This document shows positions 23,383-30,194 of a stretch of DNA of 51,985 bases, piece by piece. The notes under the pieces were generated by a model that was not told the origin of the DNA, did not search any database, and was given only the letters and a program-made list of their open reading frames with translations. A program made the position numbers and the translations under genes. Position 1 is the first letter of the stretch, and every line of letters starts with the position of its first letter. This DNA is from Oscillospiraceae bacterium. Lineage in GTDB: Bacteria; Bacillota; Clostridia; Oscillospirales; Oscillospiraceae. Location of the stretch: the NCBI GenBank assembly GCA_902795195.1, contig CADBKF010000029.1, positions 1-51,985 on the forward strand. The letters run 5' to 3'.

Positions 23383-23426
23383 AGCTTTGGCCTCCTGTGG
23401 GGTAGCTTTGATCAGCTTTGGCATAT

Positions 23427-23455
23427 ATTATATGTAAAATGTTGGGAAATAGCAA
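23427..23455 (-). promoter_or_regulatory. Promoter of metG
   Basis: Minus strand: TTGCTA (23450-23455), a 17-base spacer and TATAAT (23427-23432). No T-box or SAM riboswitch is seen in the short leader. Confidence 0.8.
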
Positions 23456-23474
23456 TAGTTTTTTTGATTTTCAG

Positions 23475-23503
23475 TTGCAATTTTGCGGAAAAACAGGTAT
23501 GAT
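23475..23503 (+). promoter_or_regulatory. Promoter of the MATE transporter operon
   Basis: TTGCAA (23475-23480), a 17-base spacer and TATGAT (23498-23503), divergent from metG. Confidence 0.78.
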
Positions 23504-23534
23504 ATAAAGAAGACTATTATTATGGTGGAGTAAT

Positions 23535-24944
23535 ATGGAGAACAGAGACGCGGCAAGAGAAGAGAAATTTATCCGGATGACGACCCAGCCGGTGCAGAAG
23601 CTGATTTTGAAGCTTTCGGTGCCGACGATCGCCAGCATGCTGGTGACGGCGCTCTACAACCTGGCCGACACCTATTTTGTCAGCACCATCGGCGGCAGCG
23701 ACGGCACCAACGCCATCGCGGCGGTCTCGGCGGCGCTGTCGATCATGACCTTTCTGCAGGCCTTCGGCTATTTCATCGGCCAGGGCTCTGCCAACTTCAT
23801 CTCCCGGGCGCTGGGCCACAAGAACGTGGAAAAGGCTTCGGAGATGGCGGCCACCGGCTTTGTGCTGATTTTCCTCGTGGGCCTGGTGATCGCGGCCGTG
23901 GGCCTGAGCTTCACCCGGCAGATCGCCGATCTTCTGACCAACGTCGATTCGGTCAAGCCGGTGCTGGCCGAGTACCTGCACTGGATCTTTATGGCGGCGC
24001 CGTTCATGTGCACCGCCTTCACCCTCAACAACCAGCTGCGCTTCCAGGGCAACGCGGTCTACGCCATGGTGGGCGTGGTCTCCGGCGCGGTGCTGAACGT
24101 GGGCCTGGACCCGCTGTTCATCCACGTGCTCGGCATGGGCGCCGAGGGCGCGGCCCTGGCCACCGCCATCAGCCAGACCGTCGCCTTCGTCGTGCTCTTT
24201 TCCGGCACCTTCCGGGGCGACAATCTGCGCATCCATCCGAAACGCGCCCGCTTCAGCGCGGAGAATCTGGGCATCATCGTCAAGGGCGGCCTGCCGTCTC
24301 TGATGCGGCAGGGCTTTGCCAGCCTGTCGGTGCTGGTGCTCAACCGCGTGGCGGGCGATCTGGGCAGCCGCCTGCCGGAGATCGGCGGCGCGGTGCTGAT
24401 GGCCGCCTTCGGCCTGGTTTCCAAGATCATTCTGATCGCCAACTATATCATCATCGGCCTCGGCCAGGGCTATCAGCCGGTGGTGGGCTTCAACTACGGC
24501 GCGGGCCTGTATTCCCGCGTGCGCAAGGCCTTCCGCTTCCTGGTCACGGTGATCGCCGGCTGGTGCATCCTGGTCACGCTCCTGGGCGAGCTCTTCGCGC
24601 CCTTTGTTGTGAATCTGTTTAAGGACGCCGAGCCCGCGGTGCGCAATCTGGCGGCGACGATCCTGCGCTTCCAGTGCGCCACCTTCCTGGTCAACTGCTG
24701 GGTCGTGCCGTCGAACATGATGGAGCAGACCATGGGCAAGACCGTGAGCGCAACGCTGCTGGCCATGGCCCGGCAGGGCATGTTCCTGATGCCGCTGGCG
24801 CTGATCCTGCCGCGCTTCTTCGGGCTGGTCGGGCTCGAGCTCTGCCAGCCGATCAGCGACGTGCTGACGCTGCTGCTGGCGATCCCGCTGCAGCTGCGGA
24901 TTTTGCAGGAGCTCTCGGCGCCCGACCGGGTGCAGAGCACATGA
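23535..24944 (+). CDS. MATE family efflux transporter
   Basis: A 469-residue protein with twelve predicted membrane segments in two homologous halves. SVPTIASMLVTALYNLADTYFVS at the N-terminus and QGSANFISRALG, GKGGLPSLMRQGFAS-type and GQGYQPVVGFNYGA segments are typical of bacterial MATE (NorM/DinF-like) cation-coupled drug exporters. Substrate unknown. It overlaps trmK by 4 bases (ATGA), so the two are translated together although their functions look unrelated. Confidence 0.92.
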   Translation: MENRDAAREEKFIRMTTQPVQKLILKLSVPTIASMLVTALYNLADTYFVSTIGGSDGTNAIAAVSAALSIMTFLQAFGYFIGQGSANFISRALGHKNVEKASEMAATGFVLIFLVGLVIAAVGLSFTRQIADLLTNVDSVKPVLAEYLHWIFMAAPFMCTAFTLNNQLRFQGNAVYAMVGVVSGAVLNVGLDPLFIHVLGMGAEGAALATAISQTVAFVVLFSGTFRGDNLRIHPKRARFSAENLGIIVKGGLPSLMRQGFASLSVLVLNRVAGDLGSRLPEIGGAVLMAAFGLVSKIILIANYIIIGLGQGYQPVVGFNYGAGLYSRVRKAFRFLVTVIAGWCILVTLLGELFAPFVVNLFKDAEPAVRNLAATILRFQCATFLVNCWVVPSNMMEQTMGKTVSATLLAMARQGMFLMPLALILPRFFGLVGLELCQPISDVLTLLLAIPLQLRILQELSAPDRVQST

Positions 24945-25627
24945 GGCCGCCGCTGTCCAAACGCCTGCAGGCCTGCGCGGGCCTGATGGCGCCCTGTGAA
25001 ATCGCGGCGGACGTGGGCACCGACCACGGCTATCTGCCGATCTGGCTGCTGCAAAACGGGCTGTGCCGGCGGGCCATCGCCGCAGACCTGCGGGAAAAGC
25101 CGCTCTCCATCGCGCGGCAGAACGCAGAGCGCTACGGCACCGCGGACCGGACGACGTTCGTGCTGTCCGACGGGCTGGCGAACATCGCGCCCGGCAGCTT
25201 CGACACGCTCATCTGCGCCGGCATGGGCGGCGACTGCATCGCGGGCATTCTGGACGCGGCCGCCTGGCTGCGGGAGGCGGGCTGCACGCTGATTTTGCAG
25301 CCGCAGAGCTCGGGCAACGACCTCAGACGCTACCTGGGCCTGCACGGGTGGACGATGGAGCGGGAGATCCTGGTGCGCGACGGCCGCTTCCTGTACGCGG
25401 CCATGCGCGTGCGCTTCGGCGGCGGAACGCCGCTGAGCCCCGGCGAGCAGTTCTTGTCTCCGGCCCTGCGCCGGGAGCGCAGCCCCCTGGAGCCGGAATA
25501 CCGCGCCCGCCTGCTCCGCTCGCTCGAGCAGACCGTCGCCGGCATCGCCAGAGGCGAGACCGACGAGGACCGCCGGAAGCTGGAATACTACAGCACAGCA
25601 CTTTCTGAGTTGAAAATGGAAAGTTGA
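24941..25627 (+). CDS. trmK: tRNA (adenine22-N1)-methyltransferase TrmK
   Basis: A 228-residue methyltransferase of the TrmK/COG2384 family, which methylates N1 of adenine 22 in tRNA. ADVGTDHGYLPIWLLQ is the SAM-binding motif I; LICAGMGGDCIAGIL and LQPQSSGNDLRRYL are further family landmarks. The start at 24941 overlaps the MATE stop. A much longer upstream frame is a shadow of MATE. The last residues (ELKMES) and the stop codon are written by the heptamer repeat that starts at about 25614. Confidence 0.93.
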   Translation: MRPPLSKRLQACAGLMAPCEIAADVGTDHGYLPIWLLQNGLCRRAIAADLREKPLSIARQNAERYGTADRTTFVLSDGLANIAPGSFDTLICAGMGGDCIAGILDAAAWLREAGCTLILQPQSSGNDLRRYLGLHGWTMEREILVRDGRFLYAAMRVRFGGGTPLSPGEQFLSPALRRERSPLEPEYRARLLRSLEQTVAGIARGETDEDRRKLEYYSTALSELKMES

Positions 25628-26010
25628 AAGTGGAAAGTTGCGGTGTTTTTCATATCACGATATGAAAAACAAAATTCGATTCGTCGCGCAGCGACACTGA
25701 AACTGCCCGCTATCAACTGTCAACTGTCATCTGCCGCCTGAACAGGAGAGGTGCGAATTGCACCGTAGGGACGGCGCTTCGCCGTCCGCGCATCCACAGG
25801 ATGCATTTTCCGCAGGAAAATCGGCACGGCTGGAAATTCGGTACGGCAGAATCGTTTGCTGGACGCAAACGATGTGTGCTTCGCACACCGGACGAGCACT
25901 GCTCGTCCCTACAGCTCATAAAGGGCTGCAGGACGAAATCCGAAAACTTTCCACTTTCCACTTTCCGCTTTCCACTAGCTACGATCCACTCTCCACTGTC
26001 TATTAAAAAA
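25614..26010. repeat. Composite repeat region between trmK and rqcP
   Basis: A 393-base gap with no gene. The left arm (25614-25640) is heptamers of the type GAAAGTTG. Next come a hairpin GTTTTTCATAT/ATATGAAAAAC (25645-25670), GTCGCGCAGCGAC (25683-25695), heptamers AACTGTC (25702-25725), then the series of hairpins at 25751-25914. The right arm (about 25943-26000) has the complementary heptamers CTTTCCA. The two arms could pair into a very long stem. Confidence 0.85.
25751..25914. repeat. Back-to-back series of seven short perfect hairpins
   Basis: In order: GTGC/GCAC (25751-25763); GACGGC/GCCGTC (25770-25786); GCATCC/GGATGC (25790-25804); ATTTTCC/GGAAAAT (25805-25821); ATCGTTTGC/GCAAACGAT (25851-25873); GTGTGC/GCACAC (25874-25888); GGACGAGC/GCTCGTCC (25890-25908). 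Loops are 3-5 bases and several neighbours touch. Outer ends GTAGGGACG and CGTCCCTAC are inverted copies. The last hairpin recurs inside fhs at 48955-48982. Confidence 0.9.
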
Positions 26011-26020
26011 AGGAGTTTCT

Positions 26021-26263
26021 ATGAGACTAGACAAATATCTGAAGGTTTCCCGCCTGATCAAGCGGCGGACGGTGGCCAACGAGGCCTGCGACGCCGGGCG
26101 CGTGAGCGTGGGCGGCAAGGTCGTCAAGGCCAGCTACGAGGTCAAGGTCGGCGACGTGATCGAGATCCAGTTCGGCCAGAAGACCCTGCGCGTCGAGGTG
26201 CTGCAGGTCGCCGAGACCGTGCGCAAGGACGACGCGAGCGCCATGTACCGGGAACTGCCCTGA
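26021..26263 (+). CDS. S4-domain RNA-binding protein (RqcP/YabO/Hsp15 family)
   Basis: An 80-residue protein that is almost entirely one S4 domain: MRLDKYLKVSRLIKRRTVANEACDAG then GKVVKASYEVKVGDVIEI. Family members in Firmicutes (RqcP) bind stalled 50S subunits with tRNA and assist RqcH in adding alanine tails during ribosome quality control. Length and the RLDKYLK start fit that group. The strong AAAGGAG start is at 26021. It sits between two composite repeat regions. Confidence 0.88.
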   Translation: MRLDKYLKVSRLIKRRTVANEACDAGRVSVGGKVVKASYEVKVGDVIEIQFGQKTLRVEVLQVAETVRKDDASAMYRELP

Positions 26264-26264
26264 A

Positions 26265-26396
26265 CAAAATGAAACAATGAAAGAATGAAAGAATTTCGGA
26301 GTTTTTCAAATTGCCATTTGAAAAATTGAAATTCATCCCAAAGGGATACCTCAATTTTTTCATTTTCTCATAGTTTCATTCTTTCATTCCAAATAA
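26265..26396. repeat. Composite repeat: heptamer arms around a TTTTTCAAAT hairpin
   Basis: The left arm ATGAAACAATGAAAGAATG (about 26270-26290) is mirrored by a right arm CTTTCATTC (26377-26395). In between are TTTTTCAAAT/ATTTGAAAAA (26302-26325) and ATCCC/GGGAT. The sequence TTTCGGAGTTTTTCA also occurs, slightly changed, at 35610-35630 and 36834. Confidence 0.85.
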
Positions 26397-26407
26397 GCGA
26401 GGACATC

Positions 26408-27181
26408 ATGCTGGAACAACTCAAGCAAATCATCCGCGCGGCCGGGCAGATCATTCTCTCCGCCGGCGCGGAAAAGGACGTCACCGAAAAGACCGGCAGC
26501 CGGGACCTGGTGACAAAATACGACAAGGCTGTAGAGGCCTTTCTGCGCGCGCGGCTGCTGGCGCTGCTGCCCGAGGCGGGCTTTATGGGCGAGGAGAGCA
26601 TCCACAGCGAGGACTGGACCCGCTACGAGTGGCTCTTCATCGTCGATCCCATCGACGGCACCACGAACTTTGTGCAGGGCTACGCCAACTCCTGCGTCTC
26701 CGTCGGCCTGCTGCACAAGGGCCTGGTGGAATACGGCCTGGTCTACAACCCCTATGTGGACGAGCTCTACTGGGCCAAGCGCGGCGCAGGCGCGTACCTG
26801 AACGGCGAACGCCTGTCCTGCGGCGACCGGCCGCTGGAGCGCAGCCTCTTGATCTTCGGCAGCGCCCTGTACTATACCGAGCTGCAGGCGCGCTCGCTGG
26901 CGCTGTTTTCCGCGGCGTTCCCGATTGTGCAGGACGTGCGGCGCTTCGGCTCTGCGGCCCTGGATCTGTGTTACGTCGCGGCGGGCCGGGCCGGCGTGTT
27001 CTTTGAGGCGCGCCTGTGCCCCTGGGACTACTGCGCGGGAAGCCTCATTGCCCGCGAGGCCGGCGCCGTGGTCACAAGCCTTGAGGGCGGGCCGCTGGAT
27101 CTGTATCACAAGTGCTCGGTCCTGGCCGGCTGCCCGAGCGCCCACGCCGGGATGCTGGCGCTGGCAAAGCAAACCACGTAA
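26408..27181 (+). CDS. Inositol monophosphatase family protein (SuhB/CysQ superfamily)
   Basis: A 257-residue Mg-dependent phosphatase. GEES near residue 60, D80-P-I-D-G-T-T-N-F, and W206-D-Y-C-A-G are the three metal- and substrate-binding motifs. Such enzymes hydrolyse inositol monophosphate, or 3'-phosphoadenosine phosphate and related compounds; sequence alone does not decide. The start at 26408 follows GCGAGGA. The next gene begins 16 bases after its stop. Confidence 0.9.
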   Translation: MLEQLKQIIRAAGQIILSAGAEKDVTEKTGSRDLVTKYDKAVEAFLRARLLALLPEAGFMGEESIHSEDWTRYEWLFIVDPIDGTTNFVQGYANSCVSVGLLHKGLVEYGLVYNPYVDELYWAKRGAGAYLNGERLSCGDRPLERSLLIFGSALYYTELQARSLALFSAAFPIVQDVRRFGSAALDLCYVAAGRAGVFFEARLCPWDYCAGSLIAREAGAVVTSLEGGPLDLYHKCSVLAGCPSAHAGMLALAKQTT

Positions 27182-27197
27182 ATTTGGGAGGAACTCC

Positions 27198-29066
27198 ATG
27201 AGACGACACATTGCGCTTCTTTCCGCAGCAGCGCTGCTGCTTGCGCTGCTGGCCGGCTGCACGACGCCCGGCACGATCGAGACCGACCCGGCCCTTGCGC
27301 CCAAGCCCACGGCGCCTGCCATCGAGCCGGCGCCGACCGACGCGCCCGCCCCGGCGGAGACCGACGAGCCTGTCATCGAGATCGACCCCGACCTGGTGGG
27401 AAAGCGTCTGCTCAACGGCGGCGAGCGGGACTACGCGCCTGACGGCTATGTGGACATGGTGAACTTCTCCGACATGGCCTACGAGCGGCCCGACACCCAG
27501 GCGCTCATCGACGAGTTCAAGGCCCTGGCCGACATGGCCGAGGCCGGCGAGGACGCGGACGCGATCCTGGAGCGCTATTATACCACCTACGACGCCTACC
27601 TCAACTTCATCACGATGGACAGCCTGGCCTATATCCGCTACACCTTCAACACCAACGACAGCTTCTACAAGGAAGAATACGACCTGCTCGAGCAGGCGAG
27701 CCCCGACATCAGCGAGGCCTTTGAGATCTTCAACAAGGCCTGCGTCGACAGCCCCAGCCGGGCTGCGCTGGAGCGGGACTACTTCGGCTACGGCTACTTT
27801 GACGACTACGAGGACTTCTCCCTCTACACCAACCCAGACTACCTGGCGCTGAGCAAGCAGGAGGAGGCCCTGATGTCCGAATACCGCAGCGCGCTGGAGG
27901 ACCCGCAGGTGGAGTTCCACGGCGAAACACGCTCCTTCTGGGAGCTGATGGAGGAGTATGAGGACGCCCCCTATCAGGAGTATCTGGCGCTGCTGCGCAG
28001 CTACTACGAGCCCTACAACGAGCGCGTGGGCAAGATTTTTGTCGAGCTTGTGCGCGTGCGCCAGCAGCTGGCCGAGGTGCTGGGCTACGAGAGCTATGCA
28101 GACTACAGCTTCGAGATGATCTACGGCCGCGACTACAGCCACGAAGAGGGCACGCGCTTTCTGGGCGGCATCCGCGAGCAGCTCGTGCCCATCTCGGCGG
28201 AGCTGATCGATTACTACGACTACGCCGCCCAGAACAAGCTCAGCATCTCCAGGGCGGATCTGGTCAAGGGCCTGCAGGCCGCTGTGCAGAACATCGGCGG
28301 CCGGGTGGAGGAGGCCTTCAACTTCATGCTGGCCTACGACCTCTACGACATCAGCGTGGCCGACGAGAAGTTCGCCTCCTCGTTTACGACCTATCTCTAC
28401 AATTACGAGGCCCCCTTCCTCACGATCGACGCCACCGGCCAGGACGACGACTATGTCACCTTCTCCCACGAGTTCGGCCATTTTGTCGACGCCTATGTGA
28501 ACTACAACGCCGTGTCCGACCTCGAGACCGCTGAGACCTACTCCCAGGCCATGGAATTTCTGTCCCTGTGCTACACCGAGGGCGTTCTGACGGAGCGGCA
28601 GCGGGAGCAGATGCTGCAGCGGAACCTGCTCGACACGCTCGACACCTTCATCTATCAGGCGGCCCTGGCCGAGTTTGAGGACCGGGTCTACGCCATGGAC
28701 CCGGACGAGCTGACGCTGGACGCGGTCAACGACGCCTACCGCCAGGCCTGCAAGGACTACGGCATCTATGCCTCCTATGTGGACTTCTACTATTCCAAGG
28801 GCTGGATCGACGTGACGCATCTGTTTGAGGCGCCCTATTACGTCATCAGCTACTGCGTCTCTGCGGACACGGCCCTGCAGGTCTATATCGCCGAGACCGA
28901 GCAGACCGGCGCGGGCCTGGCGCTCTATGACCGCCTGCTCGACCGTGACCCCGAGGACGGCGTCCAGGGCGTGGCCGAGAGTGCCGGCCTGGACAATCCC
29001 TTCCGCGAGGGCGCCGTCGAGGAGATCGCAGAATTCTACCGCGAGCGCTTCAAGCTTACCAACTAA
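27198..29066 (+). CDS. M3-like zinc metallopeptidase, lipoprotein
   Basis: A 622-residue protein with a lipoprotein signal (LLALLAGC, Cys at about residue 20), a proline/threonine/glutamate-rich tether, then a mostly helical domain with H424-E425-F-G-H428, the HExGH zinc site of M3 oligopeptidases. SHEFGHFVDAYVNY and a following Glu-containing helix fit. Usual M3 enzymes are cytoplasmic, so a membrane-anchored extracellular form would trim external peptides. The start at 27198 follows GGGAGGA. Probably co-transcribed with the phosphatase. Confidence 0.85.
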   Translation: MRRHIALLSAAALLLALLAGCTTPGTIETDPALAPKPTAPAIEPAPTDAPAPAETDEPVIEIDPDLVGKRLLNGGERDYAPDGYVDMVNFSDMAYERPDTQALIDEFKALADMAEAGEDADAILERYYTTYDAYLNFITMDSLAYIRYTFNTNDSFYKEEYDLLEQASPDISEAFEIFNKACVDSPSRAALERDYFGYGYFDDYEDFSLYTNPDYLALSKQEEALMSEYRSALEDPQVEFHGETRSFWELMEEYEDAPYQEYLALLRSYYEPYNERVGKIFVELVRVRQQLAEVLGYESYADYSFEMIYGRDYSHEEGTRFLGGIREQLVPISAELIDYYDYAAQNKLSISRADLVKGLQAAVQNIGGRVEEAFNFMLAYDLYDISVADEKFASSFTTYLYNYEAPFLTIDATGQDDDYVTFSHEFGHFVDAYVNYNAVSDLETAETYSQAMEFLSLCYTEGVLTERQREQMLQRNLLDTLDTFIYQAALAEFEDRVYAMDPDELTLDAVNDAYRQACKDYGIYASYVDFYYSKGWIDVTHLFEAPYYVISYCVSADTALQVYIAETEQTGAGLALYDRLLDRDPEDGVQGVAESAGLDNPFREGAVEEIAEFYRERFKLTN

Positions 29067-29112
29067 CCACTATCCACTATCCACTACCCACTACCCACGA
29101 ACCACTACTCCA
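29063..29112 (+). repeat. CCACTAN heptamer repeat
   Basis: Six or seven units of the type ACCACTA, TCCACTA and CCCACTA between the M3 gene and whiA, directly after the stop codon. Related runs are at about 16700-16730 and 17370-17397. Confidence 0.85.
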
Positions 29113-29125
29113 CGAGGTCATTTCC

Positions 29126-30031
29126 ATGTCCTTTTCATCCAATGTCAAGGCCGAGCTCTGCCGGGCGGAGCCGGAACGTCACTGCTGCGCGGTGGCGGAG
29201 GCCTGCGGCGTACTGCTCTACTGCAACACCGTGAGCCCCACGCTCATCCGCATCGTCACCGAGAGCGATGATTTTGCCGCGCGGCTGCCCCGGCTGTTCC
29301 GGCAGGCCTTCGGCGTGCGCTTTGACGCGCTGCCCGAGAGCACCGGCAAGCAGACCTTTGCCCTGACCGACGAAACCAAAATTCAAAGCGTGTTCCACGC
29401 CATCGGCTACAGCCCCCAGGACAGCATCACGCTGCACCTCAACTACAGCCTGCTGGAAAACGACTGCTGCCGGGTGTCCTTCCTGCGCGGCGCGTTTCTG
29501 GCCGGCGGCTCGGTGACGGACCCGGAGAAGCGCTATCATCTGGAGCTCGTGACCAACCACTTCAAGGTCAGCCGCGAGTGCTGCAATCTGCTGCTGGAGC
29601 TGGGCTTTTCGCCCAAGGAGACCACCCGCGGCGGCAGCAGCATCCTGTATTTCAAGCAGAGTGATGCGGTGGAGGACCTGCTCACCTTCCTCGGCGCGCC
29701 CGTGAGCGCGATGGCCGTCATGGAGGCCAAGCTCGAGAAGGACATGAAGAACAAGGTCAACCGCATTGTCAACTGCGACAGCGCCAACATGGGCAAGATC
29801 GTCGAGGCCGCGCAGGCACAGATCGCCGCCATCCGGCAGCTGCAGGAGCGCGAGGCGCTCGAGGCCCTTTCGCCGGCCCTGCAGCAGACCGCCCGCCTGC
29901 GGCTGGAGAACCCCGAGGCCAATCTCGAGGAGCTGGCGGCCCTGTCCGACCCGCCCGTCAGCAAATCCGCCGTCAACCACCGCCTGCGCAAGCTGGTTGA
30001 GCTCAGCAAAGCCCCGGCGGAAGAAGAATAA
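29126..30031 (+). CDS. whiA: DNA-binding protein WhiA
   Basis: A 301-residue protein with an N-terminal degenerate LAGLIDADG homing-endonuclease-like domain (FLRGAFLAGGSVTDPEKRYHLE) and a C-terminal HTH (ALSDPPVSKSAVNHRLRKL). WhiA is conserved in Gram-positive bacteria; it affects sporulation in Streptomyces and cell division and chromosome segregation in Bacillus. The usual neighbours yvcJ and yvcK are not here. The start at 29126 follows GAGGT. Confidence 0.95.
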   Translation: MSFSSNVKAELCRAEPERHCCAVAEACGVLLYCNTVSPTLIRIVTESDDFAARLPRLFRQAFGVRFDALPESTGKQTFALTDETKIQSVFHAIGYSPQDSITLHLNYSLLENDCCRVSFLRGAFLAGGSVTDPEKRYHLELVTNHFKVSRECCNLLLELGFSPKETTRGGSSILYFKQSDAVEDLLTFLGAPVSAMAVMEAKLEKDMKNKVNRIVNCDSANMGKIVEAAQAQIAAIRQLQEREALEALSPALQQTARLRLENPEANLEELAALSDPPVSKSAVNHRLRKLVELSKAPAEEE

Positions 30032-30117
30032 AAAGGCAATAGGGAATGAGGCAATAGGCAATAGGGGAAACGAACGAGCGCAAAAGCCCCGTCCCACCGC
30101 CGCACCTCCAGCCGGTG

Positions 30118-30172
30118 CCTGACCCCTGGCCCCTGACCCCTGACCCCTGATCCCCGATCCCTGATCCCTAAA
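30118..30172 (+). repeat. Heptanucleotide repeat (CCCTGAC / CCCTGAT)n before mutS
   Basis: About eight units, ending with GATCCCTGATCCCT. The complement of this end nearly matches the heptamers inside ileS (43481-43515). It stops about 22 bases before the mutS start. Confidence 0.92.
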
Positions 30173-30194
30173 CCAAGAACAGGAGCAAACCACC

